A stretch of DNA of 64,000 nucleotides from UBA2272 sp034368805 (GTDB lineage Bacteria > Actinomycetota > Coriobacteriia > Anaerosomatales > Anaerosomataceae): contig JAXMLJ010000107.1 in NCBI GenBank assembly GCA_034368805.1, forward strand, positions 1-64,000. The letters are read 5' to 3'. Made by a program: the position numbers and the translations under genes. Each line of letters opens with the position of its first letter. Position 1 is the stretch's first letter. The notes beneath the pieces are model-generated. The model had not been told where the DNA came from and did not search any database. It saw nothing but the letters and a program-made list of their open reading frames with translations. Positions 33,717-41,736 of this stretch are shown here, one piece after another.

Positions 33717-35192
33717 GTGGAGGTCGTAGATGCCAGAGCGGCGCTTGCCCCTGCTATCTCTCTTGTCTGCGCGGCGCTCGTGTTCGCCTCGGCTGACAAC
33801 ACGTTCTGGCGGCGATTCTTCAGCATCGCGGCTGCGTTGGCCAAGCTCGTCATCGTTATGTCGATGCTGCCGGGCAGTCTCCGGGGTGTCGTCTACACGT
33901 TCAAACTGGTGGAGTTCACTGAAGGCGTCGGTCTCGCATTCAGGGCCGACGCCCTCGGCATGTTCTTCTCCGTGGTGTCCTCCACCCTGTGGCTCATCAC
34001 CACCATCTACGCGATCGGCTACATGGAGCGCGAACCGAACAGACGGCGCTTCTTCGGCTTCTTCGCGCTGTGCGTATCCACCACCGTCGGTGTCGCCTTT
34101 GCCGAGAACCTCCTGACCATGTTCCTGTTCTACGAGTCGCTCACCATCTGCACCTACCCGCTCGTGATCCACGATGAGACACCCGAGGCGATGAAGGCGG
34201 GCCGGAAGTACCTCATCTACACGCTCACCGGCGGAGCGCTCGTGCTGCTCGGCTCGATCGTGACCTACCAACTCGCCGGGACGATGACACTGTCCCAACC
34301 GGGCATTCTTCCGCTGGAGGCGGGACGCACGACGCTGACGGTCCTGTTCGTCGCCCTGATCGCCGGGTTCGGCGTGAAGGCCGCGATCATGCCGCTGCAC
34401 GGGTGGCTCCCCTCGGCTATGGTCGCCCCAACGCCCGTGAGCGCGCTGCTGCACGCAGTAGCCGTTGTCAAGGTCGGCGCTTTCGGTATTCTGCGCATAA
34501 TCTACAACATCTTCGGCGTTGCGCTGCTGAGAGAACTCGGTATCTGCACGTGGCTCGCGGGACTCGCGGCATTCACGATACTCGCCGCCTCGGTGGTGGC
34601 GATCTTCCAGGACAACCTGAAGCGACGGCTCGCGTTCTCGACCATCAGTCAGCTCTCGTACATCGTGCTGGGGGCCGCGCTTCTCACTCCGCTCGCCGCC
34701 ACCGCCGCGATCGTGCATATCGCCAACCAGGCGTTCGCGAAGATCACGATGTTCTTCGTGGCCGGTTCGATCCAACGCGCGACAGGGAAGACGACCGTGC
34801 ACGAGCTTGCGGGTATCGGATTCCGCATGCCCTACACCATGGCGGCCTTCACCATCGCCGCCCTGAGCTTCATCGGCGTACCGCTGTTCGCCGGCTTCGT
34901 GACCAAGTGGTACCTGTCGCTCGGTGCGCTCGAGGATGGGGCGTGGTGGTACGCGCTCGTGATGCTCGCAAGCGCGCTGCTCAACGCCGCCTACTGGCTG
35001 CCGGTTGTCTACACCGCGTTCTTCAAGACCGCGCCCACGGCGGAGGTCGAGGTGCATGAGGCTCACTGGACGATGCTTGGGCCGACGCTCGTGTGCGCGG
35101 TGTTCGTGATCATCCTCGGCGCCACCGTCTCTGTGCCGGGTATGCCGTTCGCGCTGGCGTCTGCCGCCGTGAAGTTCGTCTTCGGGATGTAG
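33717..35192 (+). CDS. Second antiporter-like subunit (MrpD/NuoM family)
   Basis: 491 residues from GTG 33717, chosen for the AGGAGG about 11 bases upstream; GTG 33705 is too close to it. About 13-14 membrane segments. The key residues are kept: Glu in MFLFYESLTICTYPLVIHDETPEAMKAGRKY, Lys in FGVKAAIMPLHGWLPSAMVAPTPVSALLHAVAVVKVG, and NLKRRLAFSTISQLSYIVLGAAL. It is distinct from MrpD upstream and closer to the next gene (33-35 kb genes share the HDETPEAM/HEQTPEAM motif), so this pair looks like a duplication. It probably adds a proton channel to the complex. Confidence 0.88.
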   Translation: MEVVDARAALAPAISLVCAALVFASADNTFWRRFFSIAAALAKLVIVMSMLPGSLRGVVYTFKLVEFTEGVGLAFRADALGMFFSVVSSTLWLITTIYAIGYMEREPNRRRFFGFFALCVSTTVGVAFAENLLTMFLFYESLTICTYPLVIHDETPEAMKAGRKYLIYTLTGGALVLLGSIVTYQLAGTMTLSQPGILPLEAGRTTLTVLFVALIAGFGVKAAIMPLHGWLPSAMVAPTPVSALLHAVAVVKVGAFGILRIIYNIFGVALLRELGICTWLAGLAAFTILAASVVAIFQDNLKRRLAFSTISQLSYIVLGAALLTPLAATAAIVHIANQAFAKITMFFVAGSIQRATGKTTVHELAGIGFRMPYTMAAFTIAALSFIGVPLFAGFVTKWYLSLGALEDGAWWYALVMLASALLNAAYWLPVVYTAFFKTAPTAEVEVHEAHWTMLGPTLVCAVFVIILGATVSVPGMPFALASAAVKFVFGM

Positions 35193-35204
35193 GGGTGGTC
35201 TGAC

Positions 35205-36704
35205 ATGGAGACCGAAGTGACCCGCTCGTTCCTGCCGCTTGCAGCGTTCCTGTTGCCGCTTGCCGGTGCGGTGCTCACTATGCCGCTGCGCCGGATCTCG
35301 GCGCGCGTCCGCGACATCACGCTGCTCGCACTCACCGCACTTGCTGCCTCCGTCGCCGTATGGCTGGCGGCACGCGTCGCCGGAGGGGCGGTCTACGAGA
35401 TCTACATCCTGCAGCTCACGCCCGACATCTGGATGTATCTGCGCGTCGACGCGCTCGGCGCGCTGTTCGGCGCCACGGTGGCCGTACTGTGGATGCTCGC
35501 GCTCGTCTACTCATGGGGGTACATGGCCGAGGGCCATCGCCTCGGCCGGTACTACAGCTTCTTCATGCTGTCCCTGGCGTGGACGATGGGGGTAGCCTAC
35601 TCGGGCAACCTGCTCACGTTCCTGATCTTCTACGAGCTGTTCAGCATCCTCACCTACCCGCTCGTCGTACACGAACAGACGCCTGAGGCCATGGCCGCGG
35701 GCACCAAGTACATAATCTACATCCTCGTCGGCGGTAGCCTCGTCCTGCTCGCGATCGTCCTCACGTACTTCGCCGCCGGAGACCAGACACTCACGACGGG
35801 AGGCATCCTCTCCGCCGAGATCGGGCAGCAGCGCCTGTTCGCGATCTTCTGGTGCTACATTGCGGGTTTCGGCGTCAAGGCGGCGCTCGTCCCGCTCCAC
35901 GGCTGGGTCCCTGATGCGCACCCGGCCGCGCCGGCCCCGTTCTCCGCCGTGCTCTCCGGCGTCATGGTGGCAGCGGGAAGCTTCGGCATCATGCGCGTGC
36001 TGTTCCAGGTCTTCGGCGTGGAGCTCCTCCGCGAGATGGGCGTGATGAGCATGATCACGATCCTCGCAGGCTTCACGGTGCTCTTCGCCGCGGTGCTCGC
36101 CGTCAACCAGGACAACCTCAAGCGGCGACTCGCATACTCCACGATCAGCCAGATGGCGTACGTGGTGCTCGGCGTCTCGCTGCTCGGCTTTGACTCCACG
36201 ATCGGGGCCATCATCCACGTGACGAACCACGCCTTCATGAAGGGCGGGCTCTTCCTCTGCGCCGGCCTGTTCATCCGCCGGCTCGGCGTGCATCGCGTAA
36301 GCCAGCTCGACGGCGCGGCCAAGCGGATGCCCATCACTGCAGCCGGTTTCGCGATCGCCGCCCTCGGCATGATCGGCACCCCGCCGCTCTCCGGCTTCGT
36401 GAGCAAGTGGTACCTGGGGCTCGGCATGCTCGAGACCGGGAACCCGCTGCTGCTCGTCGTCCTGCTCGGCGGGGCGCTTCTGGCGGCTGTCTACCTGTTA
36501 CCGATCGTGTACCGGATGTACTTCCGCGAACCGGTGCTGACCGCCGACGACAAGATCACCGCCGAGGGGCGCGAGGCACCGGCATCGATGCTCGTGCCGC
36601 TTGTCATTGTGACGCTCCTGACGATCGCTCTCGGACTCAGCGCGTCACTTCCGGGGATGCCGGTGTCGCTTGCACGGATGGCTGCCGAGACGTTCTTCCA
36701 CTAA
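35205..36704 (+). CDS. Third antiporter-like subunit (MrpD/NuoM family)
   Basis: 499 residues, ATG start. It has the same fold as the preceding gene with FLIFYELFSILTYPLVVHEQTPEAMAAG, GFGVKAALVPLHGWVPDAHPAAPAPFSAVLSG and NLKRRLAYSTISQMAYVVLGVSL. All proton-path charges are present. A full set of three conducting subunits of this type, plus the next gene, exceeds the two (MrpA and MrpD) of standard Mrp and approaches the stoichiometry of complex I. It lies 9 bases before the next gene. Confidence 0.88.
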   Translation: METEVTRSFLPLAAFLLPLAGAVLTMPLRRISARVRDITLLALTALAASVAVWLAARVAGGAVYEIYILQLTPDIWMYLRVDALGALFGATVAVLWMLALVYSWGYMAEGHRLGRYYSFFMLSLAWTMGVAYSGNLLTFLIFYELFSILTYPLVVHEQTPEAMAAGTKYIIYILVGGSLVLLAIVLTYFAAGDQTLTTGGILSAEIGQQRLFAIFWCYIAGFGVKAALVPLHGWVPDAHPAAPAPFSAVLSGVMVAAGSFGIMRVLFQVFGVELLREMGVMSMITILAGFTVLFAAVLAVNQDNLKRRLAYSTISQMAYVVLGVSLLGFDSTIGAIIHVTNHAFMKGGLFLCAGLFIRRLGVHRVSQLDGAAKRMPITAAGFAIAALGMIGTPPLSGFVSKWYLGLGMLETGNPLLLVVLLGGALLAAVYLLPIVYRMYFREPVLTADDKITAEGREAPASMLVPLVIVTLLTIALGLSASLPGMPVSLARMAAETFFH

Positions 36705-36713
36705 GGAGGACCG

Positions 36714-39398
36714 ATGGACGGCGCGCATGTAGCGTCCGAGGTCGTTCATACCGCAGCCGAGGTGGCTCACGTCACCGCGAGCCCCCTCCCCGTGCTGCTG
36801 GTTCTCGTCCCGCTGCTTGGCGCCGCGCTGGTCTACCCGCTCGGCAGACGGTGGCCGAAGGTCCGCGACGCGTGGGTGGTCGTCATCGCTGCACTGACAC
36901 TCCTCGGTGCGACGGGGCTCATCCCACTCATCGCCGAACACCACCGCGTCGAGAGCGTCGTGCACATGCTCATCGGCACGCTCTCGTTCAGCGTCGACTC
37001 GTTCTCGATGCTCTTTGCCGTCTTCACGTCGTTCATATGGCTTGCGTCCACGCTGTACTCGCTGGACTACCTCAAGCACGAGCAGAAGCACGACCGCTAC
37101 CACACGACGAGTCTGGTCGTGCTCGCGGCCATGCTCGGCGTGGTCCTCGCCGGCGACCTGATCACGCTCTACCTGTGCTTCGAGGCGCTCGGGCTCGTTG
37201 CGTTCCTGTTCGTCATCCACACCGAGACCGACGATGCCAAGAAAGCGTCGATCAAGTACTTCTGGATGACGGTGGTAGGCGGCTTCGCGCTCATCGGCGG
37301 CATCTTCCTCACGTTCGCACTCGGCGGCACCGGCGCGATCGGGCCACTTCCCGCGGGACACGGGGATGAGCTCATCAGGTGGGCCGCGGCCATCATGCTC
37401 ATCCTGGGTTTCGGGGTGAAGGCGGGCATGGTACCCGTGCATGTGTGGCTCCCCGACGCACACCCGGTCGCGCCGTCCCCCGCCAGTGCACTGCTCTCGG
37501 GCGTCATGATCAAGGCAGGCGCGTACGGCATCTTCCGCGTGGTGACGGGCATCTTCAGGCCCGAGGTGGCCGAGACGATCGAAGAGTCCCTCTGGCACTT
37601 CTCCGAGCAGCTCGGGCTGGCAGTGCTGTGGATCGGTATCGCTACGATGGCGATCGGCGTGTTCCTCGCGCTCCAGCAGTCCAACGCCAAGCGCATGCTT
37701 GCCTACCACAGCGTGAGCCAGATGGGATTCATTCTCGCCGGCATCGGCGCGGCGGGCTACCTGGGCTCGCACGGGGCTATGGGCGTGGCAGGCGGCCTGT
37801 TCCACGTCGTGAACCACGCGCTGTTCAAGGCGTGCCTCTTCCTTGGCGTAGGCGCGGTCTACTTCCGAACGCACTCGCTCGACATGTACCACTTAGGCGG
37901 GCTCTGGAAGAAGATGCCGCTCACGTTCCTGTTCACGCTCATCGCGGCCATGGGCATCACCGGCGTCCCGCTCCTGAACGGCTTCGTGAGTAAGTGCCTC
38001 ATCCACCACGCCATCGTCGAGGCGTGGGAGTACCGCCACCTGGCATCCCTCGGTATCGCTGAGAAGATCTACATCGTGACGTGCGGCGGTACGGCGGCCT
38101 CCTTCATCAAGCTCATCGGTCTGGTCTTCCTCGGCAAACCGAAAGTCGAATACGGTCCCGAAGTCAAAGACGCGCCCAAGCGCATGCTCGTGGCCATGGC
38201 GGCGCTCTCCGTCGCGATCATCACGCTCGGCCTGCGCCCGCAGATCCTGCTCAAGGGCGTCTTCCAGCCGGGCCTGCATACGTGGGGCCTTCACGGCGAC
38301 CTGCTCGACTACTACCTCGAGCACTACTTCCTGTCGCCTCCCGACCTTATGAGCGTCGTGGTTGCGTTCGCCCTGGGCTTCACGATCTTCTTCGTCGGCA
38401 TGAGATTCGGCCTGTTCCACCTGCACGGGCCGAAGTGGCTCTCCATCGACTGGTGGTACCGGCGGCTCGCACGCGGTCTGATCGCATCCTGCGTCTCAAC
38501 GGACCGCGCGTACGAGGCCGTGCGAAGCGCCACCTCACGCTTCATGCGACGAACGCTTTCCGAGTACGGCGGCATGGCCATCCGCGTAGGCCGACGGCGG
38601 CGGTTGCTCGTCGCCACCCTGCTCACCGGCGCGCCCGGTGCACGCGACCAGCACTTCATCCAGCATGCGTATGTGACCCTCGAGCGTGAGCGGCAAGACG
38701 CAGTCCGGCGTGCTGTGGCACAGACGATCGAGAAGCTGCACTCCCCTGGCGACGAGACGGCCGTCGTTGATGAAACCGCCTACCTCGATGCGGTCCGCGA
38801 TATCGCGGGCTACATGGCGCAACGGCTGATGACCGAGCGAATGGGCGTCCTGTCCGACCTCACCCGCACCGGGGACCTTCAGGCGGCCCGGGCGCCCTTC
38901 GAGGCCGTCCGCTCCGAGCTCACCCGGGTCTACCGGCCGATCGCCGAGACCGCTATCGCCAACGCCCCGCGCCGTATGCGCGGAGAGAGCGTCACTCGGG
39001 AGGTTGCAGCGGCGGTCAACGCCATTCTCAGCAACGAGCGGTTCGACCTGCTCATAGCCTCGGCGATCCCGCAGGCACGTCAGGCACTCGGCCAGGCCCT
39101 CGAGATCGGCGCATCGGTGCGCCACGGTCTCCCCCCCCGCTCGGCGATCCAGGCTGCCCGGGCCGACGGCTTGAGCGCGCTGGAGCGGGCGGCTGCCTGG
39201 TCCATCGAGATGCTCGCCCTCGTCGTTGACGCGCTCACCCGGGAGCGGACCGGCCGCCTCATGGATCGGCCGATCGACGAGACGACGGTACTTGGGACAC
39301 GCCTCGGCATCCAACGCTACGCGCGAGACATCGGCCTGAACGTCACGGTACTCCTCGTGCTCCTCCTCGCGTTCATCGGTGCGCTCGCGCTGCGCTGA
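36714..39398 (+). CDS. NuoL/MrpA-like antiporter subunit with unique C-terminal helical domain
   Basis: 894 residues, ATG preceded by AAGGAGG. Residues 1-570 are a 14-16 segment antiporter core: Glu in LITLYLCFEALGLVAFLFVIHTETDDAKKAS, Lys in GFGVKAGMVPVHVWLPDAHPVAPSPASALLSGVMIKAG, and NAKRMLAYHSVSQMGFILAG. After the last long segment (LMSVVVAFALGFTIFFVGMRFGLF) comes about 300 residues of Arg/Ala-rich helical sequence, ending in a final membrane helix (LNVTVLLVLLLAFIGALAL). This tail contains no MbhD/MbhE motif, which are separate genes here, and I do not recognise it. It probably faces the cytoplasm. It ends the operon. Confidence 0.85.
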   Translation: MDGAHVASEVVHTAAEVAHVTASPLPVLLVLVPLLGAALVYPLGRRWPKVRDAWVVVIAALTLLGATGLIPLIAEHHRVESVVHMLIGTLSFSVDSFSMLFAVFTSFIWLASTLYSLDYLKHEQKHDRYHTTSLVVLAAMLGVVLAGDLITLYLCFEALGLVAFLFVIHTETDDAKKASIKYFWMTVVGGFALIGGIFLTFALGGTGAIGPLPAGHGDELIRWAAAIMLILGFGVKAGMVPVHVWLPDAHPVAPSPASALLSGVMIKAGAYGIFRVVTGIFRPEVAETIEESLWHFSEQLGLAVLWIGIATMAIGVFLALQQSNAKRMLAYHSVSQMGFILAGIGAAGYLGSHGAMGVAGGLFHVVNHALFKACLFLGVGAVYFRTHSLDMYHLGGLWKKMPLTFLFTLIAAMGITGVPLLNGFVSKCLIHHAIVEAWEYRHLASLGIAEKIYIVTCGGTAASFIKLIGLVFLGKPKVEYGPEVKDAPKRMLVAMAALSVAIITLGLRPQILLKGVFQPGLHTWGLHGDLLDYYLEHYFLSPPDLMSVVVAFALGFTIFFVGMRFGLFHLHGPKWLSIDWWYRRLARGLIASCVSTDRAYEAVRSATSRFMRRTLSEYGGMAIRVGRRRRLLVATLLTGAPGARDQHFIQHAYVTLERERQDAVRRAVAQTIEKLHSPGDETAVVDETAYLDAVRDIAGYMAQRLMTERMGVLSDLTRTGDLQAARAPFEAVRSELTRVYRPIAETAIANAPRRMRGESVTREVAAAVNAILSNERFDLLIASAIPQARQALGQALEIGASVRHGLPPRSAIQAARADGLSALERAAAWSIEMLALVVDALTRERTGRLMDRPIDETTVLGTRLGIQRYARDIGLNVTVLLVLLLAFIGALALR

Positions 39399-39463
39399 GC
39401 GCCTGCGGCCACACCCGGCGACGCCATGCTACGCTTCACACACGCGCGTCGGAAGGCGGGGTC

Positions 39464-40312
39464 ATGTGCGAGTTCTGCGTACAGCATGGTGACGGTCAGA
39501 CGTGGTATCTGGAAGCCGCAAACTACGCTGCGGACCTCTCGCGCGACCTCGAGCGACGAGAGTACATGATCGACTTCGTTCGCGGCTTCGACACCCGCAT
39601 GCGCCGCAACGTCAAGCTCCTCGACGCGCTGAGCGTTGCGCCCAGGCCCGTGCGTGCGGCGTTCCATTCGATCGCGGGCAAGCGGCAGATGCAGGACCAT
39701 TTCGGGCAGCCGGTCCCCCTTGAAGAGTGCGCGCGCATCTTCGACTTCGCCACCTCCATCGTCCAACTCCCCTGCGTGTGCCGGCACCTTGCCGGGAAGC
39801 CCGCGCAAGGCTACTGTCTCGCGGTCACCGTGACGCCGATCGACGACGTGCTGTCCGAGGCGTTCGCGGACTACCTGCAGGGCCCTGACGTGTCCGCCCT
39901 GCAGCACCTCAGCCGCACCGAAGCGCTCGGCGTGCTCGAACGCGCAGAGCGCGAAGGGTTGATGCACTCCGTGTGGACGTTCAAGACCCCGTTCATCGCG
40001 GCGATCTGCAACTGTGATCTCGCGAGCGGCTGCATGGCCATGAAGACGACGCTCGAATGGGGCCACAGAACGATGTGGCACGGAGAGTACGTCGCGGTCG
40101 TCGATGAGACCGCTTGCAGCGGCTGCGGCGCATGCATCGAGCGATGTCCGTTCTCGGCAGCGGCGCTCGACACCCGCGGGGTGGCCGTGATCGACCCGCT
40201 GGCGTGCTTCGGGTGCGGGATCTGCCGCTCGGCCTGTCCGGTGGATGCGATCGCGCTCGAGGACCGCGCAGCCGAGGGCGTCCCGTCAGCTGGTGACCAT
40301 CGGGTCTTCTGA
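39464..40312 (+). CDS. 2x[4Fe-4S] ferredoxin-type protein with novel N-terminal domain
   Basis: 282 residues. The C-terminal 70 residues are a bacterial-type two-cluster ferredoxin: CSGCGACIERCPF and CFGCGICRSACPV, each C-x2-C-x2-C-x3-C-P. The N-terminal 200 residues begin with MCEFC and include further Cys pairs (LPCVCRHLAGKPAQGYC and ICNCDLASGCMAM), which could hold another cluster or metal; this part I do not recognise by name. It is likely an electron-transfer or sensor protein. The gene follows the antiporter operon after a gap of about 65 bases, which suggests but does not prove a link with redox-driven ion transport. Confidence 0.8.
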   Translation: MCEFCVQHGDGQTWYLEAANYAADLSRDLERREYMIDFVRGFDTRMRRNVKLLDALSVAPRPVRAAFHSIAGKRQMQDHFGQPVPLEECARIFDFATSIVQLPCVCRHLAGKPAQGYCLAVTVTPIDDVLSEAFADYLQGPDVSALQHLSRTEALGVLERAEREGLMHSVWTFKTPFIAAICNCDLASGCMAMKTTLEWGHRTMWHGEYVAVVDETACSGCGACIERCPFSAAALDTRGVAVIDPLACFGCGICRSACPVDAIALEDRAAEGVPSAGDHRVF

Positions 40313-40318
40313 CGCGGA

Positions 40319-40388
40319 AGTGGGGCACCGACCCTGGCCGACCCTGACTCTCAACGCTCGCCGGATCCTGCAGGGAGGGCGCCCCACT
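40319..40388. repeat. Inverted repeat between convergent genes
   Basis: AGTGGGGC and GCCCCACT (8 bp, perfect) flank a 54-base loop between the stops of the ferredoxin and SDR genes. It could form a long-armed hairpin and act as a weak bidirectional terminator; no T-run is present. Confidence 0.35.
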
Positions 40389-40406
40389 GACAGTGCACCT
40401 GGACCG

Positions 40407-41177
40407 CTAGCGAATCGTGTACCCGCCGTCGATGAGCAGGTCCGCGCCGTTGATCATGTCGGCACCGTCGGAGGCAAGGAACACCGCGGCTGCGGCGATC
40501 TCCTCGGGGATGGCGAACCGCTCGGTGGGGATAAGTCTCATCATCGCGTCACCCTTAGGGCCCGACCACGCCTTCTTGCCGAGCTCGGTCAGCACGACCG
40601 TCGGCGAGATGCTGTTCACGATGACGCCGCGCCCCGCCCACTCAGAGGCGAGCACCTTGGTGAGGCCGATCACGCCGAACTTGGAGGCGCAGTACGCCGC
40701 GTGTTCGTGGAGCGCGACCGAACCGGCCTGCGAGGCGAGGTTGATGATCTTGCCGCGCCCGGCCGCGAGCATGACTCGCCCGACCGCCTGCGACATCACG
40801 AACGTGCCGCCCAGGTTGACCTTCATGGTGAGGTTCCAGGCGTCCATGCTCAGGTCCTCAGCCGGCGCGAGCGCGACAATGCCGGCGCTGTTGACGAGGA
40901 TGTCGATTCGCCCGTGCGCCGCCACGATGCCGTCCACGGCGGCCTTCACCGAGTCCGGATCCGAGACGTCGCACCCGAACGCGAGCACGCCTTCGCCGAG
41001 TGCTGCGGCCTCGGCCTGCGCCTCCTCGAGCTTCAGGTCGACAATCACGACCTTGGCGCCCTTCTCGTGGAACGCCTCCACGATGGCCTTGCCGATACCG
41101 GACGCACCGCCGGTCACGACCGCGACGCGATCGGTCAGCGGGAACGTGTAGTCGATCTTCTCCGGTGCTGTGGACAC
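40407..41177 (-). CDS. SDR-family polyol dehydrogenase (threitol/erythritol-type candidate)
   Basis: 256 residues, short-chain dehydrogenase fold. TGGASGIGKAIVEAF is the nucleotide-binding glycine motif, CDVSDPDSV the acidic loop, NSAGIVALAP the NAG motif, and NLASQAG plus YCASKFGV the Ser-Tyr-Lys triad. The C-terminus FLASDGADMINGADLLIDGGYTIR is standard. The position at the end of an operon with an ABC sugar importer, a Dha-type kinase and an RpiB-like isomerase matches D-threitol dehydrogenase operons, where an SDR oxidises the tetritol to erythrulose. Family certain; substrate inferred from context. Confidence 0.85.
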   Translation of the reverse strand: MSTAPEKIDYTFPLTDRVAVVTGGASGIGKAIVEAFHEKGAKVVIVDLKLEEAQAEAAALGEGVLAFGCDVSDPDSVKAAVDGIVAAHGRIDILVNSAGIVALAPAEDLSMDAWNLTMKVNLGGTFVMSQAVGRVMLAAGRGKIINLASQAGSVALHEHAAYCASKFGVIGLTKVLASEWAGRGVIVNSISPTVVLTELGKKAWSGPKGDAMMRLIPTERFAIPEEIAAAAVFLASDGADMINGADLLIDGGYTIR

Positions 41178-41191
41178 GACTGCCCCCTCCT

Positions 41192-41668
41192 CTACGAATC
41201 GCCCTTCAGGCTGTCCTCGTACTCGCTGATGATGGCCACCTTGGCTGCCGATGGCGAGCCGTCATCGAACTCGTAGCCCAGCCACTCCTTGGCAAGCCGG
41301 CGCGCCAACTCGATGCCCACGACACGCTGACCCATGCACAGGACCTGCGCGTTGTTGCTCAGGACCGACCGCTCCACCGAGTAGCTGTCGTGCGCGGTCA
41401 CCGCGCGGATGCCGGGCACCTTGTCGGCCGCGATCGCCATGCCGAGACCGGTGCCGCAGACGAGCAGCCCGCGGTCGGCCTTGCCTTCGACCACGTGCGT
41501 CGCCACCACGATCGCGGTGGACGGATAGTACGGGAGTGTCTCGCCAGCGCCAACACCGACGTCGATGACCTCGGTCACGCGGTCGTCGGCGAGGAAGTCC
41601 GCCTTGATCTTCTCCTTGTAGTCGTAACCGGCGTCATCACTGCCGATCGCGATCCTCCACTTGGACAT
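41192..41668 (-). CDS. RpiB/LacAB-family sugar-phosphate isomerase (tetrulose-phosphate type candidate)
   Basis: 158 residues from ATG 41668 (GTG 41677 is also possible). The RpiB fold is clear: WRIAIGSDDAGYDYKEKI, GLLVCGTGLGMAIAADKVPGIRAV with the catalytic Cys, and LGQRVVG-type GQRVVGIELARRLAKEWLG. Residues that bind ribose 5-phosphate in RpiB differ: GSDHAG reads GSDDAG, the Y-P-H stretch reads YYPSTA, and the H-N-D-x-N motif reads LSNNAQ. This fits a changed substrate, such as erythrulose 4-phosphate/erythrose 4-phosphate, in line with the operon. It precedes the SDR gene by 14 bases. Confidence 0.85.
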   Translation of the reverse strand: MSKWRIAIGSDDAGYDYKEKIKADFLADDRVTEVIDVGVGAGETLPYYPSTAIVVATHVVEGKADRGLLVCGTGLGMAIAADKVPGIRAVTAHDSYSVERSVLSNNAQVLCMGQRVVGIELARRLAKEWLGYEFDDGSPSAAKVAIISEYEDSLKGDS

Positions 41669-41736
41669 AGCCTCCACACTCCCTCTGTCTCACCGGTGCG
41701 ACCCGACGTCTGAACGCCGACGCCGGGGCCGCCTGT

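Noticed and set aside
29829..39398. Membrane-bound NiFe hydrogenase or complex I operon
   Set aside because: Only membrane antiporter-type subunits are present; no large or small hydrogenase subunit, NuoB/C/D/I or NuoH homologue is seen.
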